This document shows positions 19,760 through 27,756 of a DNA stretch of 64,000 nt, piece after piece. Source of the stretch: Asanoa ishikariensis (GTDB taxonomy: Bacteria > Actinomycetota > Actinomycetes > Mycobacteriales > Micromonosporaceae); assembly GCF_900107455.1 (NCBI RefSeq), contig NZ_FNQB01000001.1, positions 2,666,001-2,730,000 of the forward strand, read 5' to 3'. Position 1 is the first letter of the stretch. The number at the start of each line of letters is the position of its first letter. A model generated the notes under the pieces. It saw only the letters and a list, made by a program, of their open reading frames with translations. It ran no database searches and was not told the origin of the DNA. The position numbers and the translations under genes were made by a program.

Positions 19760-21142
19760 TCAGTCATCGCCGGCCGCCCGATGACCCCCGACCGGCTCGT
19801 CGCACAGCGGCCGTGGCAGGTAGGGCCGCGCCGCCACCAACAGGTCGGCATAGTCACGCGCGGCGGGCAGCCGGGCATGCGGAGCGATCCGGTCCCCGAA
19901 GGCGGTGAGCAGGTCGAGGGCCCGCGTCGACCCCGAGCGGATCGTGTCGAGCACCGCCGCACCGGCCACCAGCAACGCGCCCTCGGCCTCGCCCGCGTCG
20001 AGCCGCGCCCGGGCCAGCCAGGCCTTGTCCAGCGCGGCGGTGCGCGGCTGACCGGAGCGCGCCGCCGCCCTCGACAGCAACGGAAGCGCGCGGGCGGGCC
20101 GGCCGAGCGCGACCAGGCACCGACCGGCGAGCGCGTCGAGCTCGCCCTCGTCGAGCCAGTAGAGCCAGGGCGGGTCGTGCTCCGCCGCCCGCCGCTCGGT
20201 GGCCCGCTGCGCCGCGACGAGCGCGGCCTCGGCGGCACCGCGCAACCCGGCCGCCGCCGCCGCGAACGCGATCCGGTGCAGCAGCAGCGCCCGCCCCGAC
20301 GCCGACAGCGCCCGCCGCGACCCCGCGTAGGCGGTGCGCGCCAGGAGCAACGCCGGCGCCGGGTCGCCGGAACCGGCGAGCAGGTGGCTGGCCGAGCCCA
20401 GCACGTGGCCGGCGAGCGGCCGGTCACCCGCGGCGGCCGCCGCGCCCAGCGCCGCCCGATAGGCGGACAGCGCGCCCAACGGATCGCCCGCGTCGGCCAG
20501 CGTCCACCCACGGAGCTGGGCGACCTCGGCCCGCAGCCGCGCCGCCCTGCGGGTCAGGGTGGCACCGGTCGGCGGCGTCGTGGCCCGGGCGGTGGCCGCC
20601 ACGAGCCGGTGCACGGCAGCGGCCAGGTCGGCCCCGCCGAGCACGTCGTCGAGCCGGCGAGCCGCGACCAGCCGGGCGGTCACCTCGGTCACGGTCGGCC
20701 GCTCGCACCAGCCGGCGGCCGGGGGAGCGGACCGCGGCGGACCGATCAGCGCCGGCGGGTCGCCGGCCAGCCAGGTGTGCGCGAGCCCGAGCAGGTCGAG
20801 CCCGACCCGGTCGCGGCTCTCCGGCCGCCCGGGGCCGGCCCGCCCGGGCGCGACCAGGCGGTGGCGCAGCCGGCTGCGCTCCGCCGCGGCCGCGAGGCCG
20901 TCGACCGGTGTGTCGAGCACGGCGGCGAGCCAACCGAGCCAGAAGTCGGCCGGCAGCCGGTCCTCGCGTTCCCAGCGGCTGACCTCGTGCCGGGTCACGG
21001 TCGGGCTGCCGGAGGCGGCGCAGAGCTGCTCGGCCAGCCGGAGCTGGCTCCAGCCCCGGCGTAACCGAAGCTGAGCCAGGTAGGGACCGAACGGCGGACG
21101 CGGACCGGCCGCGTCGAACGGGTGCGGTGGCGACGCGGACAT
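19760..21142 (-). CDS. XRE-family regulator with TPR-like C-terminal region
   Basis: A 460-residue protein. An N-terminal helix-turn-helix (FGPYLAQLRLRRGWSQLRLAEQLCAASG...TVTRHEVSRWERE) is followed by about 380 Ala/Leu/Arg-rich helical residues that look like degenerate TPR repeats (for example GDPLGALSAYRAALGAAAAAGDRPLAGHVLGSA, shown in the middle). Such XRE-TPR proteins are common actinobacterial regulators, often with peptide or metabolite ligands. Two ATG codons overlap in tandem; the second is 6 nt from GGGAGGG and is preferred. It is divergent from metF. Targets are not evident. Confidence 0.8.
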   Translation of the reverse strand: MSASPPHPFDAAGPRPPFGPYLAQLRLRRGWSQLRLAEQLCAASGSPTVTRHEVSRWEREDRLPADFWLGWLAAVLDTPVDGLAAAAERSRLRHRLVAPGRAGPGRPESRDRVGLDLLGLAHTWLAGDPPALIGPPRSAPPAAGWCERPTVTEVTARLVAARRLDDVLGGADLAAAVHRLVAATARATTPPTGATLTRRAARLRAEVAQLRGWTLADAGDPLGALSAYRAALGAAAAAGDRPLAGHVLGSASHLLAGSGDPAPALLLARTAYAGSRRALSASGRALLLHRIAFAAAAAGLRGAAEAALVAAQRATERRAAEHDPPWLYWLDEGELDALAGRCLVALGRPARALPLLSRAAARSGQPRTAALDKAWLARARLDAGEAEGALLVAGAAVLDTIRSGSTRALDLLTAFGDRIAPHARLPAARDYADLLVAARPYLPRPLCDEPVGGHRAAGDD

Positions 21143-21371
21143 CATGGACCCTCCCCGAAGCAGCGGTGCACGCCTGTGGCCCCCGGATGCCGCGAACGGC
21201 ACCCCACGCGCCGACCAACGGACCATGGGGACGGCCCGCGGCGCGTAGAACATATGTACCCCTCGGGTGCGACGTTTTCCCGTCCCCATCCCACTGGCAG
21301 CGCCGTCACCAGCGCGAACGCGTGTTATCCACAGGCGCCCGGTGCGCCGACCCGCCGAGCCGCCCAGCCGG

Positions 21372-21377
21372 TACGCT
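21372..21377 (+). promoter_or_regulatory. -10 element of a leaderless metF promoter
   Basis: TACGCT stands 6 nt before the GTG that the MTHFR protein alignment supports, with no ribosome binding site between. This pattern indicates a leaderless transcript. Confidence 0.5.
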
Positions 21378-21383
21378 CGACCC

Positions 21384-22301
21384 GTGGCGCTCGGACTCCC
21401 CTCGATCCTTCCGGGATCGCAACCATCGATCGGTGACCTGATCCGCGAGGCAGGCCCGACCTTCTCGTTCGAGTTCTTCCCGCCCAAAACACCTGAGGGC
21501 GAGGTGCAGCTGTGGCGGGCGATCCGTGAGCTCGAACCACTACACCCGTCCTTCGTCTCGATCACCTACGGCGCGGGCGGCACCACCCGCGACACCACCG
21601 TCTCGGTCACCGAGCGGGTCGCGACCGAGACCACGCTCCTGCCGATGGCCCACCTGACCGCCGTCAACCACTCGGTCGCCGAGCTACGCAACGTGATCGG
21701 CCGGCTGGCCGCGGCCGGCATCCGCAACATCCTCGCGGTGCGCGGCGACCCGCCCGGCAACCCCAACGGTGAGTGGGTGCGCCACCCGGAGGGCGTCGAC
21801 TACGCCGAAGATCTGGTCAAGATCATTCGCGAGTCCGGTGACTTCTGCGTCGGCGTCGCGGCCTTCCCCTACAAGCACCCGCGTTCGTCCGACATCGCCA
21901 GCGACACCGACTACTTCATCCAGAAGTGCCGCGCCGGCGCCGACTTCGCGATCACCCAGATGTTCTTCGACGGCGACGACTACCTACGCCTCCGCGACCG
22001 GGTGGCCGCCGCCGGCTGCGACACCGCGATCCTGCCCGGCGTCATGCCGGTGACCCGGATGAGCACGATCGCCCGCTCCGAGCAACTGTCGGGTGCGCCG
22101 TTCCCGCCGGCGTTGGCGGAGCAGTTCGCGCGAGTCGGCGACGACCCCGAGGCGGTGCGCAAGCTCGGCATCGAGCAGGCCAGCGAGATGTGTGCCCGGC
22201 TGCTCGAGGAGGGCGTGCCCGGCATCCACTTCATCACCCTCAACCGGTCGACGGCGACCCGCGAGGTATGGCAGCACCTACGGGTCGACGCGGGCGTGTG
22301 A
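21384..22301 (+). CDS. metF: 5,10-Methylenetetrahydrofolate reductase
   Basis: A 305-residue MTHFR, the FAD-containing TIM barrel that reduces 5,10-methylene-THF to 5-methyl-THF for methionine synthesis. Characteristic segments are FSFEFFPPKTPEGE (catalytic Glu), SITYGAGGTTRDTT, LAVRGDPPGNP and TQMFFD. The GTG is set by the protein family and a -10 box just upstream; longer in-frame ATG starts read through the divergent promoter. An MTHFR-like gene (Rv2172c) also closes the equivalent block in M. tuberculosis. No cobalamin or SAM riboswitch is seen. CDP-alcohol phosphatidyltransferase follows after 30 bp. Confidence 0.95.
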   Translation: MALGLPSILPGSQPSIGDLIREAGPTFSFEFFPPKTPEGEVQLWRAIRELEPLHPSFVSITYGAGGTTRDTTVSVTERVATETTLLPMAHLTAVNHSVAELRNVIGRLAAAGIRNILAVRGDPPGNPNGEWVRHPEGVDYAEDLVKIIRESGDFCVGVAAFPYKHPRSSDIASDTDYFIQKCRAGADFAITQMFFDGDDYLRLRDRVAAAGCDTAILPGVMPVTRMSTIARSEQLSGAPFPPALAEQFARVGDDPEAVRKLGIEQASEMCARLLEEGVPGIHFITLNRSTATREVWQHLRVDAGV

Positions 22302-22331
22302 CCTCGACCGCCGATGGACGGTTGAGCTGAC

Positions 22332-23009
22332 GTGGGCACACGGCTGGGTTGGCACGAATACGCGTCCCGATGGGCGGCACTGCACGGCGGCTTCGACCCG
22401 AGACAGGCGGGCGCGGTCGTCCGAGGCTGGATCCGTCTCTCCTACGAGATCGGCTCCCGCCTAGGCCGCCTGCGGATCTCCCCGACGGCGGTCACGGTAG
22501 TCGGCCTGGGCCTCTGCGCGGCCACCCCGATCGCCGCCACCCGAGCCCCGTCGGGCCTGGTGACGGCCGCGATCCTGGTCCTGCTGGCAGCCGTCGCCGA
22601 CAGCGTCGACGGCGCGGTGGCCGTAGCCTCCGACCGCACCACCCGCCTGGGCTACGTCTACGACTCGGTCGCCGACCGCCTGGGCGAGATCTTCTGGCTG
22701 ACCGCCTTCTGGGTAGCCGGCGCCCCCGCACCCCTGGTCGTCACCGCCGGCGCGCTGTCCTGGCTGCACGAATACATCAGGGCCCGGGCCACAGCCGCCG
22801 GCATGAGCGAGATCGGCACGGTCACCGTCGGCGAACGCCCGAGCCGCGTCAGCGTCACCACGGTCGCCTTCCTGGCAGCGGCGGCCGCCGGCACCCTCGA
22901 CCGCGACCTGACCCCAGGCACCCTGACCGTCTTCCTGGCGATCTGGATCCTCCTGGCGACCTTCGGCCTCGCCCAACTCCTCCGCGCGGTCCGCCGCCTC
23001 CTGCGCTGA
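22332..23009 (+). CDS. CDP-alcohol phosphatidyltransferase with altered motif
   Basis: A 225-residue integral membrane enzyme of the CDP-alcohol phosphatidyltransferase family, which joins a CDP-activated lipid to an alcohol (inositol phosphate, glycerol phosphate or similar). The motif DxxDGxxARx8Gx3Dx3D is present as DSVDGAVAV...GYVYDSVAD, with correct spacing and all four Asp but Val in place of the usual Arg. About six membrane helices follow the standard layout. The GTG start is 30 bp after metF, so it is probably in the same transcript. The alcohol substrate is unknown, and the Arg change may alter nucleotide binding. Confidence 0.82.
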   Translation: MGTRLGWHEYASRWAALHGGFDPRQAGAVVRGWIRLSYEIGSRLGRLRISPTAVTVVGLGLCAATPIAATRAPSGLVTAAILVLLAAVADSVDGAVAVASDRTTRLGYVYDSVADRLGEIFWLTAFWVAGAPAPLVVTAGALSWLHEYIRARATAAGMSEIGTVTVGERPSRVSVTTVAFLAAAAAGTLDRDLTPGTLTVFLAIWILLATFGLAQLLRAVRRLLR

Positions 23010-23040
23010 GACCCGAAGAGCCGAACAGATCCAAGCTGGA

Positions 23041-23120
23041 CTCGGGTCCGTCGGGGGCACGACCGTCGCTCCCGCCAGGGACCGCTCGCTCCGCGTCACT
23101 GCCAGGTCCGCGCTGAACAC
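23041..23120 (+). repeat. Dispersed intergenic repeat, copy A
   Basis: One of four related intergenic copies in this window. The core is CGACCGTCGCTCCCGCC followed by GACCGCTCGCTCCGC and CTGCCAGGTCCGCG. It lies after the phosphatidyltransferase stop. The other copies are at about 33425-33510 (inverted), 40398-40475 and 54190-54240. Confidence 0.65.
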
Positions 23121-23277
23121 CCGACCTGGCTGCGCTGACGCAGGCCCTGTCCAGGCGCGAGGTCGCCGAGCGACTCGGCGCGGGACTGCCTGACCTCGGC
23201 CGGAACAACCCGGTCGTGCCCCGTCGTCGGGGTCTGACCCGGTCGCCCGCCTGACCGCCAAGGAAGCGGGTTCGGCG

Positions 23278-23874
23278 TCAGGTCAGGCCGGCGCGGCGGA
23301 GGATGTCGACGATGACCGTTGACTTCTGGCTCGCGTACTCGGCCATGTAGGTCACGCCTGACCTCGCGATGCGGCGCTTTTCCTCCGCGTAGCGGGCGCG
23401 GTCTTCGGGATGGTCGCGCAGCCAGTCGCGCAGGATCAGGTGGCGTAGGTGTTCGTCGCAGTCGGGTGGGAAGACGTGCACGTTGGTCATCGGGTCGAAG
23501 CCGTGCAGCAGCCGGTGTTCGTACCAGTCCGGCTCGCGGATCCGCAGCACGTAGCCCGCCGCCTCCAGCGCCGGTAGATACGCGGCTTCCGCCCGCGGAT
23601 CCTCGATGATCACGTCGATGTCGATGCGGAACTTGGCCGCCATCCCTGGCACCGCGGTCGAACCCACATGCGCCACCGCCAGCGCTGTCGGGCCGAGCGC
23701 GCCGCGGATCCGGTCGGCGTGCCGGGCGTACAGCGCAGGCCAGGACGGGTCGTACGCCACGATCTCGATCGGGCCCGGCAGTCGCGGCGGCTCGCCGACA
23801 TTCCGGGAACGCAGCCATTCCTCCGTGACCGGGGGCTCGGGCTTGGGCAGCGGCGGCAGGCGCATCGCGGTCAC
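23278..23874 (-). CDS. GrpB-family protein (nucleotidyltransferase fold)
   Basis: A 198-residue GrpB/UPF0157 protein. The core reads IEIVAYDPSWPALYARHADRI, then HVGSTAVPGMAAKFRIDIDVII (the pol-beta-like nucleotidyltransferase motif with Asp pair) and later NVHVFPPDCDEHLRHLILRDWLR. Members are uncharacterised; some fuse to dephospho-CoA kinase. The GTG at 23874 overlaps the stop of the crtI-like gene (GTGA); an internal ATG at 23865 is the alternative. It is the last gene of the carotenoid operon, which gives no obvious clue to its job. Confidence 0.88.
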   Translation of the reverse strand: MTAMRLPPLPKPEPPVTEEWLRSRNVGEPPRLPGPIEIVAYDPSWPALYARHADRIRGALGPTALAVAHVGSTAVPGMAAKFRIDIDVIIEDPRAEAAYLPALEAAGYVLRIREPDWYEHRLLHGFDPMTNVHVFPPDCDEHLRHLILRDWLRDHPEDRARYAEEKRRIARSGVTYMAEYASQKSTVIVDILRRAGLT

Positions 23875-25319
23875 GCCGGACCGATCTGTTCCGCGACGAT
23901 GCGGGCCGACAGTGCGACCATCGGCAGCCCGCCGCCCGGGTGGGTCGAGCCGCCCACCAGGAACAACCCGGGCACCGGGCCGCGGTTGGCCGGCCGCAGC
24001 AACCCGCCGGCGGTGCCGTAGATCGCCCCACCGGGGGCCGCGGCGGAGGCCTCGAGCGAGGCCGGCGTCAGCACCTCCCGGAACAGCACCCGGTCGCGGA
24101 CGTCGACGCCGCGCGCGGCGAGCACCGACAACACCCGGTCGGCGTACGCGGACGCCAGCCCCGGCCGGTTCCAGTCGACCGCACCGCGGCCGACACCGTG
24201 TCGCGGCGCGTTGACCAGCACGAACCATGCCTCGTGGCCGGGCGGGTGAACCGAAGGGTCGTCGGCGACCGTGACGAACACCGCCGGGTCCGGGGCGGGC
24301 CGCCCACCGAACACCGCGTCGAACTCGGCGTCGTAGTCGGCCGGGAAGAACACCGTGTGGTGAGCCAGCGCGGGGGTGCGGCCCGCGACGCCCAGCAGCA
24401 GCACGAAACCCGCCAGGCTGCGGTCGCTCAGCCGGGCCAACCGGCGCGGCGTCGGCAGCAGGTCCCGGTACAGGGTCAAAGCGTCCACGTTGGACACCAC
24501 CACGTCGGCCGGTACGAAGGTCGTGCCCACCCGCACCCCGGTCACCCGGCCGCCGCCCGTCGCGATCCCGGTCACCGTCGTCCCCGTGTGCACCGACACG
24601 CCCAGCGCGACACACCGTTCGAGCAGCGCGTCGCCCAGTGCCCCGAGCCCGCCCGGCAGGTACCAACCCCCGAACGACAGCTCCGCGTACGGCACCGCCG
24701 CCAGCGCGGCCGGAGCCCGGCGGGGGTCCGCTCCGGTGTAGGTCGCGTACCGGTCCAGCAGCATCCGCAGCCGAGGATCCCGCAGCCGCCGCCGGCCCAG
24801 GCCGCGCAACGACTGGCCCGGGGCCACCGCCGCCAGGTCGCCGAGCCGCCACGCCAGCCCGGCCAGCGCGGTCGGCGAGTCGACCGGGCGGCGCAGGATG
24901 TCGCGCCACGACGCGTCCCAGACCCGGCCGGCCCGGCGCCACAGCCCCTGCCAGTCCGCCGCGGCCTCGGTGCCGAGCGCGGCCGCGATCCGGTCGGCGA
25001 ACTCGGCCGGGTCGGCGCACGAGTCGAGCACCGTGCCGTCGGCGAACACGTGCCGGACCACCGGGTTCAGCGGCACCAGCGACGGGGTCACCCCGCCGAG
25101 GTCGGCGAACAGCTCGTCGAACACCTGCGGCAGGGTCAGCAGGCTCGGCCCGGTGTCGAACCGATAGGTGCCCTCCGGCCGCTCCACCACCCGGCGGCCG
25201 AGCTTGCCACCGACCACCGTGGACCGCTCGTACACGGTGACCTGATGTCCGGCAGCGGCCAGCCGCGCCGCACAGGCCAGCCCGCCCACGCCGGCGCCGA
25301 CCACGACGACCTCAGCCAC
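23871..25319 (-). CDS. Carotenoid FAD-dependent desaturase/oxidoreductase (CrtI/CrtD family)
   Basis: A 482-residue FAD enzyme of the phytoene desaturase family. The Rossmann motif VVVGAGVGGLACAARLAAAG is at residues 4-23, followed by the VGGKLGR and DTGPSLLTLP family signatures. The C-terminal flavin site reads LFLVGGSTHPGGGLPMV. Its place beside cruF and a glycosyltransferase points to a tailoring 3',4'-desaturase (CrtD-like) rather than the primary phytoene desaturase; that is inference. It overlaps the upstream GT2 gene closely and the downstream grpB gene by 4 bp. Confidence 0.88.
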   Translation of the reverse strand: MAEVVVVGAGVGGLACAARLAAAGHQVTVYERSTVVGGKLGRRVVERPEGTYRFDTGPSLLTLPQVFDELFADLGGVTPSLVPLNPVVRHVFADGTVLDSCADPAEFADRIAAALGTEAAADWQGLWRRAGRVWDASWRDILRRPVDSPTALAGLAWRLGDLAAVAPGQSLRGLGRRRLRDPRLRMLLDRYATYTGADPRRAPAALAAVPYAELSFGGWYLPGGLGALGDALLERCVALGVSVHTGTTVTGIATGGGRVTGVRVGTTFVPADVVVSNVDALTLYRDLLPTPRRLARLSDRSLAGFVLLLGVAGRTPALAHHTVFFPADYDAEFDAVFGGRPAPDPAVFVTVADDPSVHPPGHEAWFVLVNAPRHGVGRGAVDWNRPGLASAYADRVLSVLAARGVDVRDRVLFREVLTPASLEASAAAPGGAIYGTAGGLLRPANRGPVPGLFLVGGSTHPGGGLPMVALSARIVAEQIGPA

Positions 25320-25334
25320 GCGCGCCTCCCCGGA

Positions 25335-26459
25335 TCACAGCACCACCGGCCGGTCCCGCCACCGCAGCGCGCCGGCCCGCCGCAGCCGGAACGAACGGAC
25401 CACCAACCAGCCGAACAGCAGCACCGAGACCGGCTGCGCCAGCGCGTCCGGCCACCACCGCCCGCCCGTGGCGGCCGCGCTCGCGACCCGGCCCAGCACT
25501 CCCAGTGCATATCCGATGCAACCAGCCAAAACCAACAGGGCAGAGGACGACGCCAACCCAGCGACAGTCAACAACACGGGTACGACGTAAACGAGCAGAA
25601 GCAGCCCCACCACGGCCGAAGCACCGAACGCGGAGCCGAACGACGCCCACAGCGACTTCGTGTAGCCGGCGGCCAACTCGCCCCACGACCCGTACATCCG
25701 GCATGCCGCGACCCGCGAACCGTCGGCCAGCGCGATCCGCCCGCCGGACCGTTTGACGGCCCGGGCCAGCTCGATGTCCTCCAACACCGACGACCGCACG
25801 CCCGCGTGCCCGCCGGCGGTCCGATAAGCCGAACGATCCACCACCAGGAACTGCCCACCCGCCGCGGCCAGCGACGGTCGGGCCGAGCGCTCCAGAGCCC
25901 GCAGCGGCAGGAACGTCAGCCACGACCACTGCAACAGCGGCTGCACGAGCCGCTCACCCCACGACCCCACGACGATGCGGGGGTACGGCGACAGCAGCCC
26001 GACGCCGGCCGAGCGCAGCAACGCCGCCGCACCCGCCACCGCACCGGGCTCCAGCACCACGTCGGCGTCGACGAACGCCAACACCGCGGCGGAAGGGTCG
26101 GCGGCGTCGGCGAGCTGTTGGCAGGCGTGTGGCTTGCCGAGCCAGCCCGGCGGCAGCGGCGCCCCGGTGAGCAGCCGGACCCGCGGGTCGTCGCCGGCCA
26201 CCGCGCGTACCAAGTCGGCGGTGCCGTCGGTCGAGCCGTCGTCGAGGACCAGGATGGCCAGTTCGGGCACGCCTCGCTGGCCCAGCAGTGACCGCAGGCA
26301 CGGCTCCACCCGGGCCGCCTCGTCGCGCACCGGGAGCAGCACCGCGACCGGCTCCGGGAAGTCCACCGCGACGGGGCGCCGCAGCAGCCTGGCGTTCACC
26401 ACGGCATGCAGCGCCAGGACCCCGGCCAACGCGGCCGGCAGCCAGGCGAGCGCGCTCAC
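25335..26459 (-). CDS. Membrane-bound family 2 glycosyltransferase, probably carotenoid glycosyltransferase
   Basis: A 374-residue GT2 enzyme. An N-terminal membrane helix (about 5-22) precedes a GT-A domain with VLDDGSTDG, the metal-binding FVDADVVL and the acceptor region SSVLEDIELARAVKRSG. Three to four C-terminal helices follow. Neighbours cruF and a CrtI-type desaturase indicate that it glycosylates the hydroxylated end of a carotenoid, as CruG-type enzymes do; substrate and sugar are inferred. GTG at 26459 overlaps the cruF stop (GTGA). It ends 15 bp before the desaturase start. Confidence 0.87.
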   Translation of the reverse strand: MSALAWLPAALAGVLALHAVVNARLLRRPVAVDFPEPVAVLLPVRDEAARVEPCLRSLLGQRGVPELAILVLDDGSTDGTADLVRAVAGDDPRVRLLTGAPLPPGWLGKPHACQQLADAADPSAAVLAFVDADVVLEPGAVAGAAALLRSAGVGLLSPYPRIVVGSWGERLVQPLLQWSWLTFLPLRALERSARPSLAAAGGQFLVVDRSAYRTAGGHAGVRSSVLEDIELARAVKRSGGRIALADGSRVAACRMYGSWGELAAGYTKSLWASFGSAFGASAVVGLLLLVYVVPVLLTVAGLASSSALLVLAGCIGYALGVLGRVASAAATGGRWWPDALAQPVSVLLFGWLVVRSFRLRRAGALRWRDRPVVL

Positions 26460-27205
26460 CCGCGTACCCGAAGAGAAATGGCGAGCGGAAGCGCGACCAG
26501 GCCCATGCCCAGGGCGCCCCAGCCGGCCGACGCGGGCAGCCCGAGGAAGGCGGCGTGCGCCAGGATGCTGGAGAGATAGGTCCACAGGTAGAGCGCGTAC
26601 ATCGGCGCGTCCCGCCCAGGGACGATCGCGGTCGGGCCGGCCAGCCCGTTGAACACGGTCATCATCAGCACCGCGACGACCAGCCAGCCGGCGTAGTTGC
26701 CCAGCGGCACGTCCGGCACCCCGGGCAGGCTCGGCGACGCGTTGGACCAGGTCCAGTAGCCCTCGGCGACCATCTGGGGATCGAGGAACAGGTCCCACGC
26801 GGCGAGACCGACGCCGGCCACCCCGACCCGCAGCACGGGGTGCCGGACCAGCCGCACCGCCGCGAGCCAGGCCGGCCACGCCATCCACGTCCAGGCCAAC
26901 GGGATCACCCACGGCACACCGGCGATCTTCGGACCGAGCGCTCCGGAGTACGTGTAGTCGCCGAACGGCACGCCGCTCGCCACTCCCGCCGCCTCCACGA
27001 AGAGCCCGCCACCGGTGGTGACCAGCACCAGCACGGTTGCGACCCGTGGGCCGCGGGTCAGCGCGGCGTGCCCGACCGACAGCAGGTAGCCGAGGACGAC
27101 CGTCGTGACGGTGACCGCGGCGCGGGCACCACCGTCGGTCAGCGGATAGCAGATCTGGGCGAGGATCAGCAGACCCAGCCCGTACCAGGGCAGCCTTCGG
27201 GTCAT
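26456..27205 (-). CDS. cruF: Carotenoid 1,2-hydratase-type protein CruF
   Basis: A 249-residue polytopic membrane protein of the CruF/DUF422 family, with about seven helices. Characteristic stretches are FVEAAGVASGVPFGDYTYSG, GPKIAGVPWVIPLAWTWMAWP, AAWDLFLDPQMVAEGYWTW and PLGNYAGWL. CruF and relatives add water across the 1',2' double bond of a psi end group, making the hydroxyl that is later glycosylated. The ATG overlaps the stop of the GNAT gene (ATGA), with AGGGA just upstream. Position before the GT2 gene matches the order of reaction. Confidence 0.9.
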   Translation of the reverse strand: MTRRLPWYGLGLLILAQICYPLTDGGARAAVTVTTVVLGYLLSVGHAALTRGPRVATVLVLVTTGGGLFVEAAGVASGVPFGDYTYSGALGPKIAGVPWVIPLAWTWMAWPAWLAAVRLVRHPVLRVGVAGVGLAAWDLFLDPQMVAEGYWTWSNASPSLPGVPDVPLGNYAGWLVVAVLMMTVFNGLAGPTAIVPGRDAPMYALYLWTYLSSILAHAAFLGLPASAGWGALGMGLVALPLAISLRVRG

Positions 27206-27756
27206 TCCCTGGATGGCGCGCGCACCGGCAGGTCGCGGCCGAGCACCGCGAAGGCCCGCTCGTCGCCGGGAAAGCGGAAGTCGCGCAGCACGTCGACGAA
27301 GTCGAAGCTGCGGTAGAGCCGCCAGGCGCGGGACCGTTGTTCGTTGGCCTCCGGTGTGGACAGCAGCGTGGTCGCGCCCTGTGCCATCCCGAGCAGCGCG
27401 CGGAGCTGGCGGGCTCCCACGCCGTGACCCTGCGCGGCCGGGCGGACGTGCAACTCGACGACCTCGAAGCAGTCGGTCAGCCAACGCTTGCGGTGCTCCT
27501 CGCTGAGCGCGGAGCGGACCTGGTCGTGCCACCACTGCCCGGCCCCGGAGACGTAGCCGTAGCCGAAACCGGCGAGCTGTCCTTCGGTGGTCAGCGTGGC
27601 GACCGCGCGGAAACCAGAGCGGCGCACGTGCGTGGCGATGATCCCGCGCCGGGCCTCCATCAGCTCCGGCCGGTAACCCATCGCTTCTCCGTAGACGGCC
27701 ACCACGTCGTCGAGCCGACGTGCCAGATCGTCCGGCTTCCACGGCACCAGCCTCAT
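27202..27756 (-). CDS. GNAT acetyltransferase in carotenoid operon
   Basis: A 184-residue GNAT-family protein. The acetyl-CoA loop is in VRPAAQGHGVGARQLRALL (Q/RxxGxG/A), and the late strand reads SRAWRLYRSFDFVDVLRDF. The substrate is unknown. It is fixed inside the operon by 4-bp overlaps at both ends (crtA-like stop/ATGA start; its stop/cruF start). It could acylate a carotenoid intermediate or sugar, or act on something unrelated; known carotenoid acyltransferases are usually of other families, so I make no firm claim. Confidence 0.85.
   Translation of the reverse strand: MRLVPWKPDDLARRLDDVVAVYGEAMGYRPELMEARRGIIATHVRRSGFRAVATLTTEGQLAGFGYGYVSGAGQWWHDQVRSALSEEHRKRWLTDCFEVVELHVRPAAQGHGVGARQLRALLGMAQGATTLLSTPEANEQRSRAWRLYRSFDFVDVLRDFRFPGDERAFAVLGRDLPVRAPSRE

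Noticed and set aside
23871-25319. Primary phytoene desaturase
   Set aside because: No phytoene synthase or GGPP synthase gene is adjacent, and its neighbours are late tailoring genes, so a CrtD-like role is more likely.
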